The notes: a model not told the origin generated them from the letters alone. Numbered from the stretch's first letter, positions 36,363-48,328 are shown. The stretch: DNA of 64,000 nucleotides from Platerodrilus igneus (GCA_036346225.1 JARFIW010001322.1:1-64000), one strand, 5' to 3'. A program made the numbers and translations.

Positions 36363-36943
36363 AAATCCTATCTCACAATTTCCCTCGACTTCTTGTACTT
36401 TTACGCATAAATCCTTAATTTTCCCTTTGGTTTCCCTTTCGCGTGTCTCTTGATCTGACTTAACTTTTGTAATTTTCTCCCTCAACTCATCAATGTCCTC
36501 CATAATTTGTACAACTTTAATCTGTACTACTAGCTTCATATCCGCAATTGTTTGAGTTGTTCGTTTTAAACCCTCGCTTAATGCTTTTATTTCTGAACCT
36601 AATTTTTTTCTCAGCTTAGCCAAATTTTGCCCATTTTTATTAATTTTTATAGTCATATTTTTCATGCCCTAACTCATTTCTTTTATACTGGTCTCATTTT
36701 TGTCCATTTCCTCAGTCATTTGATTAATGGCTTTGTCATTTTTGTCCATTTTATCATTAAGCGCTAACAGAATTGACATCATTCTAGACTCCTGCGTATT
36801 TCGTTTTTCCTCGCTGTTACTCCTTTCTAATATTCGCCCTGCAGTTCAGTCTGTGTATCTTCTAAGAACACACTTTCCTGAGATCCTATCTCCACCGCTT
36901 CAGTTCTCAACGTATTCCTAATTTCTTGCATTCTTTTATTCAT
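36363..36943 (-). pseudogene. Gag N-terminal coiled-coil part, copy B
   Basis: Counterpart of 19846-20425, starting at ATG 36943. The coiled coil is kept, with one additional stop near 36670 (GCCCTAACTC in plus reading) that is absent in copy A. Confidence 0.72.
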
Positions 36944-37169
36944 TTTAATTTAATTATATTAACAATAAACCCTAAAATTCTAATTTTTACCATTTTTTAT
37001 ATTTAAATCCAAGTTTCTAACTTTGTTTTTCGTCTGCCAATAAATTTTTAATTACGTCTATAACCTCTAATCTATAATTCCATTTCTTAACTTGCATTTT
37101 TGATTCTCTACCCCTAAGTATTACCTAAATTCGAGTCTTCAAACCACTCGTTAGGTCGCCGATTTTCTT

Positions 37170-39011
37170 AGTTACGATATCGCCGCTCGTCAGATGTTTA
37201 ACGACCAATTGCCTGCTGATCGCCACCTCTCTGTGCCTATAAAATAATTTAGATTTAACACAATTAATTATGATGCCCCGATTAGCTCAGTGATGCTCCG
37301 CACAGAGCAAACGACGATATAATAACAGAGAATTTTTACCCACTTCTTTCTAACACTCCATATACCCGAATAATACAAGCGAAATTTAAAAATATTTGTA
37401 TAATAAGCAAAAACAATTTAAAATTTACAACTTTACGATCTTTTTAATATCATTTACTATTTACAGAACTCTTGAATCAAAATTTAAATGATTATTCCTA
37501 TCAAATTTGTTCATTACGAAATTTATAACTTTTTAAACTTTTTTAATCGCAATTAAAGCCAGCAAAAAAATTGTATTTTTACTATGAATGGTTTCGTTGA
37601 ACATTCAAAGAACAATTCTCCTTTTTAAACGTACTTTTATGTACCAACCAAATTTTTTTTGACCTCTTACACCAAAAATCTAAATTAAATGCAAATTTTA
37701 AGTTCATCAAATATTTAAAATAATAAATCTAACGTACTATGAATTCAAAACACAAATCTAACCTGATACTCCTCCTGCAGCATATTATTAGAGCTTCCTG
37801 ATTCAAATCTGTTGTTTGTTCGGTGGTTTCGAGTCGTTGACCCATCGATTGGCGTGTATCCCAGTACTGCGAACTATTTTCCAGCAACTTGTAGTCGTTT
37901 GTCCAATGATTTGAAGTACTAACCCTGTGCTTCAAGTATCATCACTTTTATTTAGAGTTTTATCCCACTAATTTAGTGTTATAGCGTCGTAATTTACTCT
38001 TATTTATTTAATTATTTAGTTGGTTGTTTAGTTTAACGCTCACTAATTAGTTGATTACTCAGTGTCCGTACTTAGAATCGATTTTAATTTCCCATCCTTA
38101 GAGCCTTAGATTAATAAATTGTAAACTTCATTAATATTAATTAAATCTAGACTTACGTTTTATACCAACAGCAGAGTTTTATACACACGTATTTCAGTCG
38201 CGCCACTTGGAATTCTTAATTAATATGACTTTCATTTTTAATTTAACATCATTAAATTGAAATTTACGTAATACTTTTGCTTCGACTATTACAATCCGTG
38301 CGTCAATTATGAAATGAAGGCCCTTTATCTACTTAGGTTTGTTTTATAGATAAATTCGTTCCCTTCTTTTATCTTGACCAGTTGGGTTTTATTCGGCATT
38401 GCATGTTATAGATTCTTGATTTTGCACGAACATCAGAGCTTTGTATTATGGAGGTTGATAGTTTTGTACCTTCAATTGCACGGAGTCTTAATTTCAGTGT
38501 CCATACTTTATATACACATGCTGGGTATTAAATGTGGCATTTCCTACATTTCAAACGCCACGTACGCTTTCGTCTCCATTCTTTATACTTTATGAAATAT
38601 GCCCTCTTTTAAATGTTTGCCTATACGAACAGAAATAAATCATATGCGTTTTATTGTCAAAGATTTCTTACGCAAATGCATCTAGGTTGAAAGAAATTTT
38701 ATTTTATGTTTATTTTGCTTTAAATATGTCGATTTTGTATTTTTTTTAAGCTTAGGAATGTTTTAAATGCTTTATAATGGATTGGTTTGCGTCCGCAATT
38801 ATTTATGTGGTTAAGTTATTACTGAATGTGCTTTCTATAATTAACTGTAGATTATTAGTGATTTTATACAGAGTGATTTGTATCTGCTTTTGTATAATGA
38901 ACGAATTATTTACTTTTTATGATTTAAATGTTTGGTTTGTTTTTATAATGTTTACATGAAGTATTCCTCCCTTGTGACTTTATATTCCCTTAAATAACCC
39001 TATTATCATAG

Positions 39012-39013
<2 letters not shown>
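37170..39013 (-). repeat. 5' LTR, copy B
   Basis: Matches 20653-22611 but carries a single copy (38000-38119 region) of the segment that is tandemly doubled in copy A. The last ~600 bp look identical between copies. Confidence 0.75.
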
Positions 39014-39048
<35 letters not shown>

Positions 39049-40830
39049 ATAATACATAAGTTATACTATCTGTCATCGCCGTACATCATTGTAAAAAAAT
39101 GGTATAAACTCAGAATAAAATGAGTTCGTGTTAACAGTATTTAACTTCCTTATAAAAAGCAACCCCTACGAGCTGTGACAGACCCGAAAATAACATAAAC
39201 GTCTTCCATTAACAATGTAGGTAGGAAGCTTAGCATGCTGAATCTATAGTTTGTTATATACAACTTTAATACACACCACAGATAAAATTTCTAAAAAAAT
39301 TTTGATAAAAAGATAATGGAGTATGTTTGAGCATAGAACCCCAGGAAGTAATAGTTCAAAATGCATGTATTCAAAATAAGCTGCAAGTGTGTATTTGGTT
39401 ATGTAGATTTGTATTCACGTAGTGTTACAATTTAAGTGCTTTGGCTAAAATTGGAAAACGGTAATCCTCTGTATTTGATGCCTTTGTATCTTCTTAAAAA
39501 TACATTGAATTGATACACTCGCTATCGTTTTCTCGTCTTTAAGGCTTTAAGCTCTTTAGTGACTCTGTTTGCTGCTTATCGAACAATATTACAGTACAAG
39601 CCGCTCATAATTAAAAATGCAGAGATTTTTTAAGTTCATTTCCCATGTGAAAAATAGGTATAAATTAAATTAAAAACCAAATTTAGAATATTTTTCTTGT
39701 GTATTTTATAGCATGCCGTAAAAAATAAATTTTAGTAGCATTGAAAATTTATACAGCTGGAAGAAACCACTCAAATTAAGCAAATACTCGTGACAAAATA
39801 CTGCTAGTACGAGGTAGCAAACCCTACGTAGAAAGCGTTGGTTCAACCATCGCAGCTAAAGAAACCTGTGGAAAGAGACGGATCATCCATTGAATGTGTT
39901 GAAGCTCCGTCCGTTAGTTGATGATAACTTTTGTAAAATAAGTAAAGGGTGCATATCCTAGAAATGTTATGTTTAAATAATGAGCGGACTTTTGATAATG
40001 CTAAGATATGTTCCTAGTGAATACAATTTAAATGTCAAAAGAATAAACAATCAATTGCTCTTATGGAATCTCTTATCAATATGAGAATTATAACACTAGT
40101 AGGAATCTTTCAGTTATGTTATAGTCTTATTTCTGGTTCAAAATAAATAGCTCGATAATTAATTATTAGTTTATTATCTAAATTACGAGAAACTTGCATA
40201 GCAACATCAAATTTTTCCAAGAAATATTGTTTCCTGGACATACTAAATTCTTTATTTTATCTTTCTCAGTCAAGCTATCCTGCGCTTTTAAATTGACAGG
40301 GTATTTATATGGAATGGGTTAAATTGATTGCACCCTACGGCACAATGAAAAATACACCCAAAAATGTACTGCATGCAAAGGTATTGTCTAGCTGTTATAC
40401 CTAATCTGAAAACATTTGGTCCCTGTATAAGCTATAACTTTGCTTAAGGATTTTACAAATAGTAGAAATTATGAAGTTAATATAAGGTATCATTTGTTTG
40501 TTGGAAATTTCCAATGCCTTTGTAGACTTTTTAAGTGGAATAGTATAAATCGGAAAAGCTGCAAATGCAGCTAAAGCGGTCATCGTTTTTCTTTTTCAAA
40601 ATTGCTACTTGTGAACAATTAGCAGTACATTATTAATTACATTTCTTTGTACGAAACCGACTACAGATTCTCCAACACAGCTGATGAAAGCGCTTGTTTA
40701 TAGAATCACCCAAAGCGTTCGTTGTTGGATTTGACTGGATGGTGCATTTAAATATTTTCAGGTTGGTTAATTGTGAAATTAACGATCGATATTACAATTT
40801 CCTACTGTTTATATAGTGCGAAATGGTGTA
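39014..40830. other. Unassigned sequence at end of copy B
   Basis: Counterpart of 22612-24428, including the (TA)n tract (39014-39041) and the 60-codon minus-strand ORF (40583-40401). No recognised gene. Confidence 0.35.
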
Positions 40831-41147
40831 CCTTTAATTCACAAAAAGGGCGCACCGGGTTATTGCTACCGTATCACAACAAAGATGATTGTCGCATCAA
40901 CGTGGCGCTAGACCAAAATTGATCAGAAAAGAGTTAATTAGCACACCAAAGGTGTGGCTAGATCAAATTACAACACTGAATAACTTATATGGCACCGTCA
41001 ACGTAGAACTGAACTAAAATATCACATTCCTAGTTAAATAGCGAACAAACGTGAGGTTAAATCAAAATAAATTAAGTGAAAATTCAAGGCAACGAAATCG
41101 AGGATTTTATATAGAATTAAAAATAATTGTAGAATAATAATAAAAAA
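40831..41147 (+). other. 5' leader of plus-strand retroelement
   Basis: Non-coding sequence before gag. It contains four loosely similar segments of the form ACGTGGCGCTAGACCAAAAT / GGTGTGGCTAGATCAAATT / ACGTAGAACTGAACTAAAAT / ACGTGAGGTTAAATCAAAAT, spaced 50-70 bp. No LTR end can be assigned, because the tandem duplication boundary cuts in at 40830. Confidence 0.4.
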
Positions 41148-42365
41148 ATGGATAAAAGAATGGGGAAAGCAAGGGAGGCATTAAGGAATCAAGAAGTAGA
41201 AATTGGTTAACAGGAAAGTGTGATCTTACAGGACACATCGATGGAATCTGCAGGAAGAATGTTGAAGAGGAGTCATAGTGAAGAACACCGGTCCACCCAA
41301 GATTCGAAAATAATAGAAATGTTAGTGACACTAAATGACAAGATGGAGAAGAATGAACAGGCCATGATAAATATAACAAAAAGGAATGAACAGATCATGA
41401 AAAATATGCTAGAATTTGGGAAAAATTTGTATAAATTGGGGGAAAATTTAAGTTCCAAAATAGAGAAATTAAGTGATGATTTAAGGGAGACAAACCAGCG
41501 AATGGAAGAAATGCGTTTGCAAACACAAAATAAAATGATAAATCTTATGAAAGATATTAACTGCGTAAGAGATGAAGTTATTAAGATACGATCTATACAA
41601 GAGGCTAATGATAGAGAAACAAATAAAAAAATTATGAATTTAGGGGAAAAAGTACAGAACATTGAGGGAAGTTATTGAACGGAAATTAGCAGAGTAAATA
41701 AAGAAATTGAAAATATGAAAATTAATGTAATGAATATTGGCAGGAACAGAATGATATATAATCAAGAACCCTAAAGATTGAATCACCCTAATATAACATT
41801 GGATCAGTATTCGAAATTTTCAGGAGATAATAAACTTAATCCAAAATTATTCTTAAAGGATATCGAAACACTGACGCAGGGCATAAGGGATGAGCAGTAT
41901 AAATTAAATTTGGTAAAAGCTATGATAAAAGGTAATGCAGAAACATGGTATGATTTGATCAAAGATGAATTAACAACATTTCAAGATTTTGAGAACAAAT
42001 TTTTAAGACAACTCTGGGGGGATACTCTACAATATAAAGTGAGAGATGATTTGATTATGAAGAGATACAATAAAACTTTAGGTATGACTAGGGAACAATA
42101 CGCAATTAAGAAATTTAGTATAGCAAAACATTTGGATCCTCCGTTGGAAGAGAAACAAATTATTAAATATCTGGCAGCACATTTTGAAGTAGAGGTGAGG
42201 CAGTACATCGCTCTACAGAACATTATGGATCAAATTAGAAATTATAACCAAAGCCAAAATAACCAAGGACATAAGGAAGGAGTATCGGAATCAAGAAGGA
42301 TTAATGGTACCTATGCTGAGGTTACGAATCAGCCAGGCCCATCTACAACAAATACAAATTTTTAA
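41148..42365 (+). pseudogene. gag of plus-strand LTR retroelement
   Basis: Starts at ATG 41148 (MDKRMGKAREALR). An in-frame TAA at 41208-41210 interrupts it, then a 150-residue coiled coil runs to 41676 (LNDKMEKNEQ, EKLSDDLRE, EVIKIRSIQE). A frameshift leads to the core frame (41778-42365), with LDQYSKFSGDNKLNPK, MIKGNAETWYDLI, LRQLWGDT and FEVEVRQYIA. The C-terminus is Asn/Gln/Ser-rich without a zinc knuckle. The retrotransposon-Gag-type core and its position before a protease identify it. It is the best-preserved copy of the family in the window. Confidence 0.82.
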
Positions 42366-42860
42366 TAGAAGACACACCAAATAAGCCCTTGGAAATAAAT
42401 AAATTTGGACATCAGCGGGAATTCATAAAACTGAAAATGGAAAATGATTTTAGTAGAAATTTATTGCCTATAATTAATTTAAATGTAAAGGACAAAGTAA
42501 TTAGGATACTCATCGATACCGGAGCAGAGGTATCGCTTGTCTCAGAAGATTTTATTAAAAGAGGAAAATTAATGAAGAAAATAATGCCGATGAGGAAGTG
42601 TAATTTAATAGCACAAACAATAGAAAGTTTGCATGCGTAAGTAATATAGTGATTCTGAAGTGTAAGGTAGGAGAAGGAAAATTTGAAAATGAATACGTGA
42701 TTGTACCTGGATTTAAAATGGACGCTATATGGGGGATGAATATTATAGATAAGTTGAAGATAAAAATAAATGCGGAAAGCAAGGAGGTATTACGCAAAGA
42801 GAAATGCATCAAGTGGGATGAAGAATTAAGAATAGATGGTGAATGTGTAAAAATATAAAT
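42366..42860 (+). pseudogene. Retroelement aspartic protease
   Basis: LIDTGAEVSLVSE with catalytic Asp near 42518, then a flap region. A frameshift lies near 42635, and the second half (VILKCKVGEGKF, then IWGMNIIDKLKI, the ILG-type closing motif) continues in another frame to about 42857. It overlaps the RT frame start by a few bases. Confidence 0.8.
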
Positions 42861-43625
42861 CAATTTGAGGGTAATTTAGATGATGAAGAAAATAAAGATA
42901 TTAAGTGTCCGGGTGATATGAAAAGTAAAGTTAGTGCATTATTGGAGAAATACGCAGAATTAATAGGGTCAGAATCACGAATCGCGACGGGTTATGAGCA
43001 GAGGCTAAAGGTGGTGAATACAGAACCATTTAATGCAAAAGTATATCCCATTCCAGCGGCATACAGGGAAAGAGTGAGGAATGAAGTTGAGCAAATGTTA
43101 CGAGATGGTATCATAGAGAAGTCAAGCACACACTTCGTTAATCCATTGGTGGTGGTCAAGAAAAGTGATGATAGCATCAGTCTATGTCTCGATGCGAGAA
43201 AGATCAATCAAAGATCCAAGCCACAATATAATTATCCACCAACAATGGACGGCATTTTGGCAAGAATAGGCAATAAGAGGATTTTTACGAAAATTGATTT
43301 AAAAAATTCGTTTTGGCTAATCTCGCTAGCCAAAGAATCGAGGAAATATATTTAAAGTGGTCCCTTTTGGTTTTTCTTCAAGTACGGGTGCATTGGTTAA
43401 GGCAATGCAATGCATCTTGAAACTATACGAGGAATTCTGCATACATTATGTAGACGACATTTTAATATTTAGCGACGATATAGAACAACACTTAGTGCAT
43501 CTTGAGGGAATATTACTAGAATTAAATGTGGCAGGACTCAAACTGAATCTGATGAAATGCGAATTTTTCCAGGACATGGTGAAGTTCTTGGATACTAGAT
43601 CAGTGCGGAGGGTATATTCATAAAT
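42843..43625 (+). pseudogene. Reverse transcriptase of plus-strand retroelement
   Basis: RT domains in order: IIEKSSTHFVNPLVVVKK near 43110, LCLDARKINQR near 43185, PPTMDGILARI near 43230, motif A FTKIDLKNSFW near 43285, a PFGFSSSTGAL palm motif near 43362, and catalytic YVDD near 43450. Frameshifts lie at about 43354 and about 43605. It would be a Ty3/gypsy-type RT; the family is the same as the minus-strand copies. Confidence 0.88.
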
Positions 43626-44341
43626 AAGGATCGATTGTCACAAATAGTAGAATATCCTAGGCCAAAGAATATTCGGACTTTAAAGGCTTCTCTGAGGGTA
43701 ATGAATTTTTATAAAAAGTTTATTCCGTCGTTTTCGCAAAAAACCATTCCACTACCCACCTTGTTGAAGAAACGGGTTAGATGGACATGGAGTGAGGCTC
43801 ATGAAGAGGCATACCGAAGTCTAATTGCTCAGTTCCATGAGCAGGTTATTTTGAGACACCCGGACTTCACAAAAGAATTCATTGTGCGCACGGATGCATC
43901 GGACAACGCTTTGGCTGCGGAACTGTGTCAAATCCAGGATGGGGTAGAGATACCCATCTCGTTTATCTCCAGAACCCTAAAGAGCTTAATTATACGATCA
44001 GTGAAAAAGAAATGGCAGAGGTGGTTTTTGCGGTTACAAAATTAAAGTTTTACCTGATGGGGAGACATTTCGTAGTTGAGACGGACCACTCCGCCCTGTG
44101 TTCGCTCTTGAACACAAGGTTCACAAATAATCGAGTATACAGATGGGGTCTGTTATTACAGGATTTTGATTTTGAGATCCGATACATAAAGGGCAAAAAC
44201 AATATAGTGGCGGATGCTCTCAGCAGAAATAAAATAAATAGCAATCTGAAATCAAATGAAATTTTTATAACGATGCATCACCTAGTAAAAGATGAGACAA
44301 TATTTTCACACGAAAGAATTTTATCAATGCAAGAAGATAGT
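43626..44341 (+). pseudogene. RNase H region of plus-strand retroelement
   Basis: RT thumb/connection (FYKKFIPSFSQK, WTWSEAHEEAY), then RNase H with VRTDASDNALAAEL near 43885, SEKEMAEVVFAV near 44003 and VETDHSALCSLL near 44080. It ends with a VADALSR motif near 44210. A frameshift lies near 43985. The open frame runs into a (TA)n tract at 44342, and the integrase is absent. Confidence 0.85.
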
Positions 44342-44343
44342 GA

Positions 44344-44404
<61 letters not shown>
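44342..44404. repeat. (TA)n tract ending the retroelement
   Basis: About 30 TA units. The coding sequence stops at its left edge and an LTR-like block in opposite orientation begins at its right edge. Confidence 0.95.
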
Positions 44405-44405
<1 letters not shown>

Positions 44406-44454
44406 CCGTGGACTCAGGGACAGTGGCTGGACTACTCGCTTCAGCTCCTAAAAT

Positions 44455-44576
44455 CATTCAAGCCCCACTAATTGGGCGTCATAAAATTGCCGTTGACGTC
44501 TCCAAAAATTCGGGAACTAAGCTTTTAGTATCGAACCTTTACCTAAATCATTCGAGCCCCAGCGTTGGGCCGTCAT
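44455..44576 (-). promoter_or_regulatory. Two primer-binding-site-like sequences (tRNA-Lys type)
   Basis: Minus-strand TGACGCCCAATTAGTGGGGC (44462-44481 region) and TGACGGCCCAACGCTGGGGC (44556-44575 region), each followed by TCGAA or TTGAA. Both resemble the complement of a tRNA-Lys 3' end, as at 11619-11644. Two sites 94 bp apart suggest either a duplicated leader or two nested LTR ends. Confidence 0.5.
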
Positions 44577-46626
44577 AAAATTTTAAAAAAGTTTTCAAAA
44601 ATTTAAAATTCCTTACCTTTATTTTATTAAGAACGCCTTCGAATTTCTTCTGCTTCCCTGACTAGCTCAGCAATCGGCCTCTTCTTGAATACCTAATTTT
44701 ACATTCATACCTCTTTCACACTCACACACCATCAAATAAAATTACCAAAATAACACGACAACCATACAACCTTTTATTTACACCTAGTAACAGATAAAAT
44801 ATATTTACACATGTTTCCAAACAGTTTGATACAATAATTATCAGCTCAATATATTATGTTTTAAAGTCTTTGATTTTTAAAATGATTTTAAACAAATTCG
44901 ATTAGATACGAGTAGATGGACCCCACATGTAACCCTAAATTGACTTCACACTGGAGTATTGTGAGCTCATTATAACCCAGTTTTGTTTGTATATGCCTTT
45001 TTAAAACCTTGTATTAATTAAGACAAATTTACAGACCCGTTTACTCTTTACAACTCAATTTATATCCTGAATAAATTTTTAATATATTCTAAGTACACCC
45101 TTTTTCAATACTCAAAATTAGTAAATTGTCCAGTACATGTATCGTTTAAAACAAGTTCTTGCAACAATAAATATGCACCTAAAAGTCAACCACACAACAA
45201 AAGATTTCCACAAATATTTATATAACAACAGAAATTTTAAATAAATTACCTGGAGAATTTTTCATTTTTCATTCCCGTCGGACATGATTACCAGAAAAAC
45301 CCCTCGGCGTTGTTTCCATTTACTATGCTACTTGTCGGATCCACAGGCTTCTACCATCTGATATCTCTGCAAGCTATTTGCTTCGTCTCACAGTACCATT
45401 CCATACTCATATATCATGCATACAAACTTGATTACCAGTTCTGCTTACCCCGATATATCATGCATCCATTAATAATTTTTGTCGTAGTAGCCGGACCTGT
45501 TATTTAAATACGCACAAACTTGTACATCACGTTAATAATTTGAGGTCCGCTACTGCAGTTTTATACTTTCAACTACGATATTAAAGGTAATTTTACTACA
45601 CACACAAACGTCTTCCAAAAGCTTTATTATTATAGTGGTCTGAATCAGTATTCAGCACTTGATCGTAGTAAAAGAGAAGAGAACTTTAATATTTTTGCTT
45701 GGGTATTTATATTCCTATTCAAACCTCCTACTGGACCCGTTTCATTCAAAAAACTTATTTTCCAAAGCGGTTTTTAAAAAATTTTGAGCGTAACCGTCGC
45801 TAAATTCGGAAAATTTTCTCCCGTTCTACGTACTGCATATAGCGAATTTGTTTACTATTTTCGCGTGTGCGTTCGTTTCTAAAACTGTTGGCTCTTAGCC
45901 AATGACAAAATTTTCTGTCGTTACCAAACTCCTCCTAAACGTTATTCATCTTTGTTCTATACATGTTTGCTGTCTCCTTCCAAACCCCACTTGAGTTACA
46001 GAAAATCGATATTGTCGACGTCTTACATCAACTCCACGTGTATGTCTTACGTGATTTTTAATCCAAAGCTGCTCTATATTTGTCTTTGTTGTATATTACC
46101 AATCGTTCATTTCACTCTCTCCTTAAGATGTTCGTTACACTAGCTGTTTGTACAAATTGACGGTTGAAAACAATTTTTATGAAGTCTTATATTAACGTAC
46201 GTTCAAATTCTTTGAACGTAACATTTAACAAGCAGGTGTTTCTGTTAATTATTAACCGTTTGCAAATAACAATTCTTAGATTTTCTGCTTCTTAATATCT
46301 GATAAAACTGAGCGTTGGCTTTTAAAACGAATATATTTGCGTTAGAAATTATTAATTTTCTTATGCAAGCACGCTCCCTTTTGCTTTCGTGCGTTTGATT
46401 AAAATAAATTATGATTAATTATGCGTATCCTTGAACTTCTATATGCTTTAAAGCTTTCTTCCTTCATGTAATTCTAACATTCCATTTATTAAATATAAAA
46501 ATACCTTAATACTTGTCCGTTTTTACTACATAAATTAAATTAATTTGGCGCGTAAATAATTTGCTCTTTTCTATATACAAGATTGCTAAAATTTTATTGT
46601 ATGAACCTGTATACCCCTTTGAATCC

Positions 46627-46632
<6 letters not shown>
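44577..46632 (-). mobile_element. LTR-like block, minus strand
   Basis: About 2.05 kb between the primer-site-like sequences and a (TA)n tract at 46633-46673. On the minus strand it would start TGTTGTGG at 46632. No coding sequence; the ORFs at 45310-45507 and 45952-46143 have no recognisable content. An inverted CCAAT pair lies near 45890-45905. Layout matches 11645-13835, so a related LTR family is inferred. No partner LTR or internal region is present. Confidence 0.45.

Positions 46633-46673
<41 letters not shown>
46633..46673. repeat. (TA)n tract
   Basis: About 20 TA units between the LTR-like block and a LINE tail. Confidence 0.9.
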
Positions 46674-46676
<3 letters not shown>

Positions 46677-46833
46677 CTGACCTAGACCTAGACCAAACTA
46701 TATTAGTCAAATTATTAGAAATTTAGGTTGTGAAGGGTATGTAGAGCTTTTTAGATTAGCACAGAATAGAAAAGAAGTTAGAGCTGCGTCAAACCGACCT
46801 TAAGTAAGGTCGATAACAAAATGATGATGAGAG
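46674..46833 (+). mobile_element. 3' end of a non-LTR retrotransposon (LINE)
   Basis: A short open stretch (from about 46680 to TAA at 46800) reads as the C-terminus of a LINE ORF2: GCEGYVELFRLAQNRKE then RAASNRP and stop. A short 3' UTR with a possible small stem (CCTTAAGTAAGG near 46797) and a tail of GATGATGA follow. Short UTR plus tandem trinucleotide tail resemble RTE/R1-like LINEs. It is severely 5'-truncated. Confidence 0.62.
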
Positions 46834-47699
46834 CTGACTGGTTCTGAAGTGAACCGCGGTTAATTGGGCGATGTTTTGGCAAAAGTGCACCAGCCATCTT
46901 CAGGCTCTGTAGGTTGAACTGTGAATGAATAAGTGTTTTTTTATTTGTTACCTATTACAAAATACACGAGCACAAAACACACAACAAATTAAAGGAACAC
47001 GAGAATTTTCAACTCATATCTTTTTCTACCCAAAACCCTGCACGCTCATTGGCCAACAGCATACAAAAACTGAACCCCACGATTTTATTAGTTAAACACA
47101 TCATTAACGTTTTTCAACACAACCAGCATAGGAAATGGAAGTGGATATATATAATTTCAAATTCCACAAAAGACATTCGTTGGTGCTCTCCGTAGCCTAA
47201 AGAATCAACTGGAAGTGCTCACCATAGCGTGCTAGTACGTCAGCAAACAGTGCTCTCCATAGCTTGGTTATTTTTCCGCCAGTAAGTCCAAGAGCTGGCC
47301 CATTCGCCTCGGTACCTGGGGCACCTCGCTATAGTTCGTTACCGTAAATTATTAGTAAACCACATATGGGCAGATGGGTTCATTCAGTCCACAAGGTCAG
47401 CCGGAAGCAAGCACAGAACACCCTCCGATGTGCCTTTTAATTAACCATGCTACACCCAAAACTCCTGTTGCCCCTGCCACTACCACCAAACCGTCTTCGA
47501 CATCTGCAAGAGCTGCGGGAAGAATTTATTCAAGCCGCCCCCACGACGACGACGCCCCGAGAAGTCGTCTACTGCAATGACACCGAGTGTGTATGCAAAC
47601 TCTACCTCCGAAACAGCACCCCGTAGAATTTCACGTCGAAGCACTCGGCGAGGGCTAGGGCACCACCACCACGACGTCTTCCGAAGAGTGCTGAAGATC
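46834..47699. other. Unassigned region with a locally GC-rich stretch
   Basis: No gene is recognised. Three GTGCTC(T/A)CC(G/A)TAGC motifs recur about 40-55 bp apart near 47184, 47217 and 47251. From 47370 to 47700 the base composition turns GC-rich, with overlapping ORFs on both strands (47374-47580 plus, 47480-47716 minus) that are rich in Pro/Ser/Thr/Ala or Arg. They share no domain I recognise and may be remnants of a LINE ORF1 or a host exon. Confidence 0.3.
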
Positions 47700-48090
47700 A
47701 CCGAAGACTTTCGCACTACTTCAGGCTATACATATGTCCATATCATAATTATTTACATTCTTACCTTGTCCCGCAAGTAAATCACGAAGCTTTCCGAAAA
47801 ATTCCAAAAACCGTCGAAGACTTCTGAACCTCTTAAAACTGTATAATATGTTTAATCTATAGTTATTTAAGTTCTTACTTAGCCCCACAAGTAAATCACA
47901 AAGCCTTCCGAAAAGTTTCGAAGACTACCGAAGACTTCTGAACATCTTTAAAGTGTATATATATATTCATACCATAATTATTTAATTTCTTACTTGGTTC
48001 CGCAAGTAAATAACGAAGCCTTCCGAAGAGTTCCGACGACCGCCTAAGAGTTCCGAAGACCGCCGAAAACTTCTGAACCGTTTTAAAACT
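47700..48090 (+). repeat. ~115-bp satellite, left part (three units)
   Basis: Units share CTTACTTGG(C/T)(T/C)CCGCAAGTAAATCACGAAGCC, then TTCCGAA(G/A)A(G/C)TTCCGAAGAC and CTTCTGAACC. Anchors lie at 47762, 47876 and 47992. The array stops at a (TA)n tract and resumes at 48890. Confidence 0.82.
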
Positions 48091-48254
48091 ATATATATAT
48101 ATATATAAATGTTATAAGTAGTTTTTTACACAAGGTAAGTTGATAAATACTAACGTATTGAAATTAATAAGATGAAATAATAACTTAGACTTTTTAAGTA
48201 AAGCCCAAGTGATCATTTCAAATCGAGCTAGTAATTGAAAGAAGGAAAATATAA

Positions 48255-48328
48255 GGCCTTGGACAGGATTTGAACCTGCATCTCAGTTTTGCCGGAACTG
48301 TGCGTTAACCAATTACGCTACCGAGGCC
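48255..48328 (-). tRNA. tRNA-like sequence, anticodon position GGC, left arm
   Basis: 74 nt folding as a cloverleaf. Acceptor GGCCTCGG pairs with CCAAGGCC (one mismatch, 8 rather than 7 bp). D-stem is GCGT/ACGC, anticodon stem CAGTT/AACTG with loop CCGGCAA, and T-arm GCAGG-TTCAAAT-CCTGT. The anticodon would be GGC (Ala), but position 33 is C instead of the near-universal T, and GGC-Ala is not a usual eukaryotic isoacceptor. A box TAGCGTAATTGG and B box GGTTCAAATCC fit consensus. More likely a tRNA-derived promoter than a working tRNA. Confidence 0.5.

Larger units (their letters stand above)
30336..39013 (-). mobile_element. Minus-strand LTR retroelement with nested insertions, copy B
   Basis: Duplicate of 13839-22611: 3' LTR 30336-32363, 5' LTR 37170-39013. 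The same SINE and copia insertions are present, so they predate the duplication. Substitutions relative to copy A are visibly more frequent here than in the flanking duplicated sequence. Confidence 0.8.
24435..40830 (+). repeat. Copy B of the ~16.4-kb direct tandem duplication
   Basis: Repeats 7936-24428 in order: satellite, 2.53-kb transposon, LTR-like block, minus-strand LTR element, unassigned tail. It lacks the 119-bp duplication of copy A. The right breakpoint is sharp: after GCGAAATGGTGTA at 40830 the sequence changes to CCTTTAATTCAC. Collapsed-haplotype or assembly duplication is a serious alternative to a genuine tandem duplication. Confidence 0.93.

Noticed and set aside
13839..39013. 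Treating the four LTRs as independent insertions
   Set aside because: Order, orientation, nested SINE and copia insertions and outer flanks are the same in both sets, which requires segmental duplication or assembly duplication.
44342..44410. Open frame continuing through the (TA)n tract as an Ile-Tyr repeat
   Set aside because: Pure translation of a microsatellite beyond the end of the retroelement coding sequence.
46870..46930. Possible further hammerhead-like motif on the minus strand (CTGAAGATGGCTGG ... GCCAAAAC)
   Set aside because: The invariant CTGATGA is CTGAAGA here, and no matching stem I or GTC cleavage site could be found.
47374..47716. Overlapping ORFs on both strands in a GC-rich patch
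   Set aside because: Composition-driven; no domain, no splice or promoter context, and the strands conflict.
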